A stretch of 64,000 bases of DNA from Phaeosaccion multiseriatum. Taxonomy: Eukaryota > Ochrophyta, other classes. The DNA is taken from contig OZ218954.1 in NCBI GenBank assembly GCA_965112735.1, forward strand, positions 1,860,001 through 1,924,000, written 5' to 3'. Shown one piece after another: positions 56,038-64,000 of this stretch. The notes beneath the pieces were generated by a model. That model was given only the letters and a program-made list of their open reading frames with translations. It was not told the origin of the DNA and did not search any database. The translations under genes and the position numbers were made by a program. Numbering within the stretch: the first letter of the stretch is position 1; each line of letters starts with the position of its first letter.

Positions 56038-57331
56038 CTAGTAAGGGCGGTAGCCGCGCTCCTGCCGGCCGCTGTGCCCCGAGCTAGCCCCTCCGACCCC
56101 TCCACCCATGCCTCTGCCTCCGTAGCCCGCCCCTCCTTCGCCTCTGCCCCCTCCACCAGGCTTACCCTGGCCGTAGCCCCCATACCCACCCCCTCCGCCT
56201 CCCGCTCCTCCCCCATACCCTCCCTGATGGCCTCCGTCGGCAGATGCAGAGTCTCTACCGCCCCCTGCCCCGCCGGATTGGTCGTAACCCCCTCCTCCTT
56301 GTCCTCCGTACCCTCCTCCTCCCTGCCCTCCCCACCCGCCCTGTCCCCCCCACCCCTGCCCCCCCCAGTTCTGGGCCCAGGCTCCGTAGTACTGTGCGTA
56401 TTCGTTTGCCTGCTGGGGGCTCATGCCGTAACCGCCGCCATACCCTCCTCCGTGCCCACCACCTCCTCCCCTGTTGTAATCACCGCCCCCTCCCCCTTGG
56501 TAGCCTCCTCCTTGACCATAGCCTCCTCCGTAGCCACCGCCGCCTCCTTGGTGCCCCCCCCCGCGCTGGCCGTATCCTCCTCCTCCTCCTCCTCCGTACC
56601 CGCCCCCGCCTTGGTACCCTCCTCCACGTCCACCGTAACCACCGCCGTATCCACCATATCCACCGCCGCCGAAACCGCCAGGGCCGCGACCGTCATTGCG
56701 GTCCTTGGGGGAAGCCTCCTTGATGTCCACAATCTGTTTGAAACATGACGGGCAAGCACAGACAAGTGTGTAAAGTCGCAACAGGTCAGGTCAAAGAAGC
56801 ATCATCAACATGATTTCATGTTGGTGTTGGTGGGTGTGTGCGTGGTTTGTGAGCACACGTCCCACACCGCTTGTTTGTGGTTGTGCCTACATTGCTGCTG
56901 CACATACAGTCTTTGCAAACAACAAGCCAACCCCTCACAATACCTCAACTCTGGAATGGCCGCCGCTCTCACCTTTCCGTTGATGCGGTGGTCTTGTTGT
57001 CGCAGGACGTGCTGGACCTGAGACCATAAGAGAGAAATGGGTCGAATTGAAGAGCGTGGGATGGACAGAGGGGGGGGGGGGGGGTGGAAAAGGAGAGAGC
57101 GAAAGAGAGAGTGTTGGAGCGATGGAGAGAGGCGAGAGAGGGATTGGGAATGATCGGGAAGGATGGGAAGCATGCGAACCAAGTCGTTCCCAGGGCACAT
57201 TCCAAAGCATGCTACCCACCTCGCTCTCGCGAGTGAAAGTGACGAAGCCGAAGCCCCTGGAGCGTTGCGTCTTTTTGTCGAACATGACTACGGCGTCTTT
57301 AATCTCTCCGAACTGGTCGAAGTATTCCTGC

Positions 57332-57368
<37 letters not shown>

Positions 57369-59406
57369 CAAGCAAACGGCGGGAAGGGGTAACCGTTAGA
57401 GCAGCGATCAGGGGGGTGCGCAAGAGATGTAGATGATGAAGCCGTCGGGTGAGCCCTTGGTACAGAGAGCGAGCAACTTCTCTTCTGAGCGCACCAACAG
57501 TTTCAGTTTCAGGCAGCCTCTACCCCTTCTACACCAACAATAAGACCCTCATGCAGTCAACCACAGTCTGGCCAAGAAGGGGCGGGCGTCGCTTCTCACC
57601 GTGAAGTCCTTGTCGACGACGGATTGGTCCAAACCTCCGACGAAAATCTTCAGCTGTCGCGAGGGAAAGCATGCCCGTATAATGTCACGTCGCCGGGATG
57701 ATGGAGGGGAAGGGATGGGGGGTTAGTCAAGATAGGGTGAACGAAACGGCTCCCGAGAATGGGCCTTGCTGCTCTTGTTGCATCTCCACTTACCCGTTCG
57801 CCTTCAGGGCCGGTACTGCTGCGGCTACTTTGTAAGACAATTCCCAAGACAGGGGTAGGGTATGAGCGCCGCGAGAGAGAGAGAGAGAGAAAGGAGGGGG
57901 CGAGAGAGAGAGAGGACAGAAGGGAGAGGTTAGGAATTCAGTGCGAAACGTCAGACAGACAGAGTCTACATCTTACACTGCTGCCTCTGTGAACCAAGCT
58001 CTTTTCTCTGTGTAACTGTAACTATACCTATTGTGCGGCGCCTTGTCCTTGGGTAGAGCTCTCTTAACGTCAACTGTGCGTCCATCGATAGTATGCCCTT
58101 CTGCTAACACCTTGTCGACGGCTACATCAATTGTAGGTACACGCCAATATCCATTCATATCCCACGACGACCGAACGGAACGGAACCCAGACGTAACCGC
58201 AAAACCGAGACACGAGAAAACGAACAGCAACAAGAATGGGAGGGGAGGCCATCTACATGAGCTATTCTGCCCCCTCGACTCGCTTCAATCGTGCGCGCTG
58301 GCGGATGCCTGCCAAGAAGAGAGAAAAAGAAGAGATTCGCTGCCCACTTGGTCCTGCCGCTGTAGTTGCTGAATTTCTTGGCTGCCTGCCTGCCCCTTGT
58401 ATCCCGACTGCTCTCCTGCTGCCTGCGAACAACCCCCCTGCCTTGTTTGCTCGCTCGCTTGGTTCCCCACTCTGAGTGCTCTGCTCTGTGTGTGCTGCTA
58501 GGACAGTCAGTCGTGCCTTCCTCGTGCTTCCTGTTGTGCGTGCCTCATGCTTCTGCAGGCAATACCCGCTACCAGGTATCGTATCGATTTCAGGCCAAAC
58601 GAAGGAACATGTAGAAACACGGAAAGCGAGAGAGGAAAAACGGAGAAAAGAGGGAAGCAGAAAAATGACACACCTGATCCTTCGCTGAATTTGACGAAGC
58701 CAAAGCCCCTGGGCTGCCCCGTGAACTTATCCTTCTGTAGCGTCACGTCGTCGAGAGGGCCGAACCGCTCAAAGTAGTAACGCAGGCTCTCTTCCGTCGT
58801 TTGCCACGAAATCCCTCCAACAAAGATCTTGCCGTCGGTGTTGTTGGCTGAGGAGAAGAGCGGGGCACCAAATCACGGGGGCAGCAGCAGATGGAGCAAG
58901 AAAGCGTTCGGGCATGGTTTCAGCATGTGAGCCGGCAGTAGAAGCTCGCCCCCCTTGTTCTCTCTCTCTCTTACAGCATGCCCCCCCCGTCTATGTCCGC
59001 TCCCCCCCTTCCCTCTCCTCAAAAGACGTCACGGACCCCGTACCCACCCACCCAACCACCCTCCCCCCTCCCCCCCTTGCTACTCACGATCTCCTGCAGA
59101 CGAATGTCCCCCCTCTGGCTTCGCCGCGTCCCCGTTGCCCTGCTGCGGCTGTTTATCCTGGTCCTTCGCATCATCCCCTCGTGGCTCCCCCTGCTGCTGC
59201 TGCTGCTCCTCATTTTGCTGCTGCTGCTTTTCCTCCTCATGCCCGCCGTTCTGTTGGTCCTCCGGGTCCTGCGCAACATTAGCGGCGTCCATGATCTGCG
59301 TCTCCCGAGCGATCTTTATGCCTGCCGCCGCTCTCGGTTGTACAGCACCCCCCGGGGTATTTGAGTTTAGGAAGATGGCCTTGCATGGGTCTGGGCCATT
59401 CGACAT
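56038..59406 (-). CDS. Two-RRM hnRNP (DAZAP1/musashi-like) with Gly-rich tail
   Basis: Eight minus-strand exons: 59406-59088, 58847-58674, 58121-58028, 57824-57794, 57653-57600, 57327-57220, 57017-56973, 56733-56038; about 506 residues. An acidic Gln-rich N-terminus leads to RRM1 (RNP2 [12 protein letters not shown]1 [11 protein letters not shown], closing [16 protein letters not shown]). A short linker follows, then RRM2 (RNP2 [11 protein letters not shown]1 SRGFGFVTF, closing [17 protein letters not shown]). Residues about 290-506 are Gly/Tyr-rich ([14 protein letters not shown]) with [16 protein letters not shown], ending RGYRPY. This is the hnRNP A/B, DAZAP1 and musashi architecture: RNA binding, splicing, and phase-separation-prone tails. 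The start may instead be 59292 (MDAANVAQ). Acceptors for the tiny 31-nt exon can shift by 6-9 nt without breaking frame. Confidence 0.87.
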
Positions 59407-59465
59407 CTCATCATATATGAAACATCTCATCACAACACCACCTTCCCAAACAAAACAAGCCGCAG
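59407..59465. promoter_or_regulatory. Divergent start codons only 59 bp apart
   Basis: The hnRNP (-) and MABP-domain (+) genes start 59 bp apart if the upstream ATG of the hnRNP is used, or 173 bp if 59292 is used. Transcripts probably overlap in antisense. Confidence 0.45.
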
Positions 59466-62400
59466 ATGGGGGGCATCACAGGCTTCGAGGTCACCTACGG
59501 TAGCGCGATTGCCCCGGCTGGCTACCACAGGGTAACCACCTTCGAGGGCGGCAGCGCCGACCTGAGTGGAGGCGTTTCAGGAGGAGGAAGCGGGCAGGCA
59601 GAGGTGCCTTCCCGCCAGCAGAGCTTCCTTTGGTACAGCCTCGCGGCCAGTAAGGGCCGTGGCGTAAAGGATCTCCGCATAATCTACGGAGAGGAGAAGG
59701 TTCCAGAGGGGTATGAGAAGGTGCCAAGAAGCTTGAGCAAAGGACGTGCCGTGTACCTCTGTTTCCGGCGCGGCGCTCGGCCTGGTGCACAAGCAAGCAG
59801 ACAACAGCCCCTCGCTGGAGAGGGCGAAGAGGCCGAAAGAAAGGGGAATAGGGAGAAGGACGGAGAGCAAGGTCATGCAGCTGGCACGTCGGATAGGGAG
59901 GGGAGCGGGGGTGACGAGGCTGCCACGGAAGAGGAGGAGGGGGAGGAGGAAGAGGAGCGACCCATCGGCAAGGTGATGGTCTCCTACCGCCCAGCTGACG
60001 GGGAAGAGAGGGAGGAGGAGGTCACGGAGGACGGGGATGTGCTCGAGCGCCTTCCTCGAAGCTGCAGCTGCCCGACGATGATGGGTGCCAGCCCCAGCAA
60101 CAAGAAGGATGGAAAGGAGGGCCGCCACGCCTACCTGGTCTTCAGCCGAGTGACCGGCGACGAGGCCCGTCTGTGGTCGGCCCGCTGTCTAAAGGAGGGG
60201 GACTGGTGCGACGCGATGGACTACGCGAGGCAGTGGGGCGCCGCACAGGTGGTCAAGGTGGAGCCTCCTGTAGCAGCCGCTGGAGCAGAAGCAGTTGGTG
60301 ATACAGGAGCAGGAGAGGAAGAGGCAAGCAGGTCTGAAGATTTGCCTTCCGGCACCACCCTCACCATGCACTACAAGGGCTGCACCAGCAAGTGGAATGA
60401 GGAGTTCGACGTGGACAGCAGCAAGCTTGCCCCCCTGGGCACGCACACACGAGGGGGAGGGGATGGCGACGAGGCGAATGGAGGCTTTCGGGAGGCACAG
60501 GGAGCGGAGTGGGACGTCGGTACGGAGGACCTGGAGGAAATGTCTACTAAGGTCAGTCAGTAAGTCAGCGAATACGTACAGAGGGAAGGACGTACAGCTC
60601 TTGCACTTTGGCACAGAGAGCACATCTCCTTCTAAGCTTGGGGGAAGCTTGAGCAAGTGCAAGAGCTCCACGTCCTTCTTCTAGGCTTGGGGGAAGTTGA
60701 GGGGGGCCGGCTTCATTCTCTGCACCTCTTGCCGCAGCCTGAAGCCGGGCGCGCATTCTTCTCAGTCTGTAGCTCAGAGGGCTTTCTTTACGACGGCTTT
60801 TCTTTTGCATCTTCGCTGTCCCCGAATAGGTGAAGGAGGCCTTTCGAGCTACGCCACGCAGCTCGGAGCAAGAGGCCTTTTGGACGGGAGACTTGCCCAT
60901 CTTCTTCTCGAGATGCATGCGTTCGACTTTTAGGGGTCGTAAGGTGAGGACCGTAATGTAATGGGCTTGGGCGAGAACTTGGGCTGTCGAGACCATTTCT
61001 TTGGACTCTTGAGACATCTACCTTCTCTCTCATCTCTTACCTCATGTCTTGCCTATGACCCCACCCCCGGTACCCTTGATGCCACTTTTTCTGTCGGGAT
61101 GCCTTGGATTCTATAGGTCGCACCCGGCGTAAACGACTTCGTCCAACTCATGGTGGAGGTGGTGGCCATCGAGTTGCGGTATCCCCGTGCCCTGTCACGT
61201 TTCCTCTCGCAAACCTTGCTGCGTATCGGTTACGCTGACCCTCTCAGTTGTTGGCTGTACAACCACTATGGGCACGAGAGTGTGCACGCCAACAGGAAGA
61301 TTCTGTTTGAGCTTCTCGTCCCGGAGAAGAGGGACGACAGAGATTACGTTGCCGTGACGCAGAGGAGCAAAGCCAACCTGTCCTTCTTTTGGCTCCGGAA
61401 CATAAGACTCTTTGGGCGGCTAGGCGGCTTTCGAGCGATCGCTTGGAGATGCAGCCGCAAACACTTGATGAGGGGTGGAGGGGAAAGCACAGCACGGGTA
61501 GGAAGAGTGGGGCGGGGGGACGGGAGGAAAGGACTAGGAGGGGAGGGACGAGGGGGAGGGGCGGGCATTAGCACGGACATTCCTGTGGAAGAAATGTCCG
61601 GCCTCTCGCTTGAGCCAGGCGAGCGTGCTGATGCAGCAAATGGCGATGGCGCTACTACCACTGAGCTTAGCTCCTCGGCTTGGGAATATACAAAGAGCCA
61701 TGTTGCGGCGGAAGGAGACGAGGAGGGCGGGTGGGCGGGTGGGGCAGCGGCGGGAGAGGAGGAAGAGGAGGAGGGAGACGACGAGGAGGGGCAGTGGGAG
61801 GCGCGCATCGCCCCTCCCCCCTCTCTGCAGGAAATGCTCACGTATCTCAAGTTCCTGCGGGCGTGCCAGACGCTGTTCACACACTCGTTTGCGACGGCCT
61901 ACTTTCCCACATTGTACGAAGATTTCCGATTTCGCCTGCAGCACCTCACGCTGGAGGAGCTCAAGGCCATGCACGATTCGCCTTCTTCGTCCGGGAGCGG
62001 AAGCAGGTCAGTCAGTCGGTCAGACAGACAGGCGGTCAGTCAGTCAGGTAGTCAGTCGGTCAGTCAGTTAGACAAATCGATTAGGTCAGTCAATCGGTCA
62101 GACGTCAGACAGACTGTCGGTCGGTCAGTTAGAGGGTCAGTCAGAAGTAAGGCAGACAGTCTTTTGATCAATCAATCCCGTCAGTCATTCAGTCAGTCAA
62201 TCAGTCAGTCAGTCAGTCAGTCAGTCAGTCAGTCAGTCAGTCAGTCGGACAGTGGAAGGACGCACATGAATCTCACTTGTTTGCCTTTTCTATGTACTGA
62301 TAGGGGCGAGCGGCGGTGGTAGGAAGGCGACTTTTCTAACGCATGTCTCCTCCACGCCCCTCCCTCTTTCTTTTCTATGGCATCTCTCTCTCTCCCTGTG

Positions 62401-64000
62401 CGCGCGTGTGTGTGCCTGCTTCTGCGCCCACGCAGCAGCAGTGGTCAGGTGGTGCAGTCCATCATGCATGAGCTCGAGCTGCTCTTGCCCTACGTCATTG
62501 ATGACTTTGACACTGACGAGATGCAGGAGTTCTCCCACATGTCGTTGGGACTGCAGCTGCTGGCCTGCCCCCTGCTCAACGCCAGGATCAAGGGCATCAC
62601 CATGATTAACGATGTTGTGGACATGGTCCAGAGAGCAGACACCAGCAAGAAGGGTGGCGGGATGGGAACGGGTAGGTGGGGGGGAGGGGGAATCGGAAAC
62701 GGTTACTCGTCGTCTTCGTATGGAACGGCCTTCTCAAAGGGAAGTACGGGCGGGAGCTGGTATAGCTCACGGAGAGCAGGATACAGGAAGAAGAACGACT
62801 CAAAGTTTGGCTCGTCTCACGGCCCCAGGTGGGTGACGAGGCCCATACTCTTGCAGTGGCTGGAGGAGGAGGGAGTCGTGGATCTGGTGCTGGGCAGCGT
62901 GACCGAGGGCGATAAGAAGAAGCTCCAGCAGCAGGGCACTGGCGCTGACGCCGGCGCTGGCAGCGAAGGAAACGAGAGGGAAGGAGAGGCACTAGCAGTG
63001 GCAGCGGCAGCAACAGGCAGCGGCGGCGGCAGCGGTGGTGGTGGTGGTGGTGGTGGTGGTGGTGGTGGTGGAGGAGGAGGAGGTGGAGGGGGCGTGGAGA
63101 CGACAGCTCATGTCGAGGTCTTGCGACGCGCTCAAAGCCTGCTTTGCTTCGTGGCAGAGAGCGCCGCTGCGAACAACGCTGACTGTGAGCGCGTGGGCTA
63201 CAAGGGCCTGTCAGAGAGGCATCTGGAGCAACTGTGGGCCGCCACGGAAGGCCAGCCAGAAGCGCAAGTACGCATGGTGTATCAGTTGCTGCAAACGGTG
63301 AGTCAGTCCGAGGAGGGGTCGATTGGCCCTTCTGCTGTCCTCAGGGGCCGACGCGCCGCCGCCCATTGTGTCTCCTCTGCATAAGCCTGATGATAGCACC
63401 TGTGTGCTGTGTGGCTGGCTGTGATCCCAACGCTCAACAAGCAAAACACATCCCCTCTCCCTCTCCCAGGCGAGCGTACATTTGAGCAAAAGCGGCCTGG
63501 ATGTGCTGTATCGGCGAATCCGGAGCATTCCGTGCAGCCAGTACGAGGAGCACCACATCGAGCTCATCAAGGCCTTCGCGCAGAGCTGCTATAGCGCGCC
63601 GGCCTCCTCAGGTAAAGCTTGTGTTGGCATGTCTGCGCTATGTGATTTGCCTGCTTGATAGCCCCACAAAACCCGCGCCCTTTTTATTAAGAGTTTTTCG
63701 GCGGAGCGCCATCACTTGCTCCTCCCCTGTATCTTCTCTTACCCTTCTGTCTCTCATCCCCAGATGAGGACACGCGATCGATCTTCGGCTATGGCCTGGA
63801 GCTGTTGTGGGATGCGATTCAGGATGGGGCACCGGTGACACCTCACATTACCGATATCTCTTCCAAGGCTCTGGCGGAGCTCCTCAGTGGACAAGACACC
63901 GTCCCGTCCCCCTCTTCCTCCCTCTTTCCATCCTCCTCCTCTTCCTCTTCCTCGCAAGGGTTGCCCCAGGCCAAGCCTCACTTCAAAGAGCAGCTTATCT
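59466..64000 (+). CDS. MABP-domain protein with probable USP9X/24/34-like body (3' end outside window)
   Basis: Five visible exons: 59466-60551, 61117-62006, 62436-63297, 63470-63611, 63763-64000 and beyond; at least 1070 residues. Residues 1-105 show the twin pattern of the MABP beta-prism: FEVTYGSAIAPAGYHRV, SFLWYSLAASKGRGVKDLRI, EEKVPEGYEKVPRSLSKG, AVYLCFRRG. An acidic linker and a second beta-rich block follow (KVMVSYRPADGEEREEEV, HAYLVFSRVTGDEARLWSA). From exon 2 the protein is helical, with phrases resembling the N-terminal repeats of large ubiquitin hydrolases of the USP9X/24/34 type: VNDFVQLMVEVVAIELRYPR, EHHIELIKAFAQSCYSAP, FGYGLELLWDAIQDG. No catalytic USP domain is in view, so that part is inference. 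Poly-Gly encoded by (GGT)n lies near 63036-63070. Confidence 0.62.
62007..62252 (+). repeat. (GTCA)n array starting at a 5' splice site
   Basis: Intron 2 of the MABP/USP-like gene opens GTCAGTCAGTCGGTCAGACA and continues as degenerate GTCA tetramers to about 62252. The array is open in the exon frame and would translate as Ser/Gln/Val/Arg if retained. Confidence 0.85.

Noticed and set aside
61984-62322. Ser/Gln/Val repeat peptide extending exon 2 of the MABP/USP-like gene
   Set aside because: It is the GTCA repeat read through; a donor at 62007 and an acceptor near 62435 restore the family-like reading.
1-64000. tRNA, rRNA, operons, ribosome binding sites, CRISPR or phage features
   Set aside because: None could be supported by eye; the genes are spliced eukaryotic genes. 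Small structured RNAs inside introns cannot be excluded without a covariance-model search.

Overview
This window is nuclear DNA of a eukaryote. Almost every gene is broken by short GT-AG spliceosomal introns, and the proteins are eukaryote-specific (axonemal dynein heavy chain, EML, ERCC8/CSA, eL6, UTP4, Ragulator LAMTOR4, HECT ligase, ABCG transporter, mitochondrial carrier). Two lines point to a photosynthetic stramenopile (heterokont alga) that makes flagella. The first gene end is dynein heavy chain. A phytol-kinase-like protein, and probably a peroxiredoxin-like one, begin with a signal peptide ending in a Phe-containing motif, as in heterokont plastid targeting. A eustigmatophyte-like alga with zoospores would fit, but the species is a guess. 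Exon boundaries were assigned by eye from splice sites, reading phase and family similarity; every multi-exon model given here keeps frame, but boundaries have not been tested against transcripts.

Layout: dynein heavy chain 3' end (+, 1-168); EML-type WD40 protein (+, 613-8713); METTL21-type methyltransferase (-, 9193-10603); orphan ER coiled-coil membrane protein (-, 11349-13750); 2-hydroxyacid/glycolate oxidase (+, 13904-16899); gene-poor stretch; ERCC8/CSA (-, 17943-20237); ribosomal protein eL6 (-, 20635-22586); decayed PPR-like repeat array and a compact inverted-repeat element (22868-24341); LAMTOR4-like (+, 24541-25040); RS-domain cyclophilin (-, 25229-27166); UTP4/cirhin (+, 27285-32284); lectin-like type I membrane protein (-, 32384-34602); phytol-kinase family (+, 34875-36990); secreted bulb-lectin plus chalcone-isomerase-like protein (+, 37215-39098); Cys-less peroxiredoxin-like protein (-, 39618-41902); ankyrin-HECT ligase (-, 42203-47373); ABCG half transporter (+, 47864-51755); thiamine-pyrophosphate-type mitochondrial carrier (-, 52161-53609); single-exon four-TM protein (+, 54052-55221); two-RRM hnRNP (-, 56038-59406); MABP-domain protein with a probable USP9X/24/34-like body (+, 59466 to the window end).

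The genes do not form one pathway. The layout is compact, with many divergent pairs sharing 60-500 bp. Introns are rich in simple repeats. (CT)n, (CA)n and (CACT)n tracts often lie just upstream of acceptors. In several introns a tandem repeat carrying donor-like GT motifs starts exactly at the 5' splice site. The observations most worth follow-up are a 143-bp element with 20-bp perfect terminal inverted repeats and a 6-bp target-site duplication, the lectin/chalcone-isomerase-like fusion, the MABP/ubiquitin-hydrolase-like fusion, the PPR-like decay array, and the donor-repeat introns.
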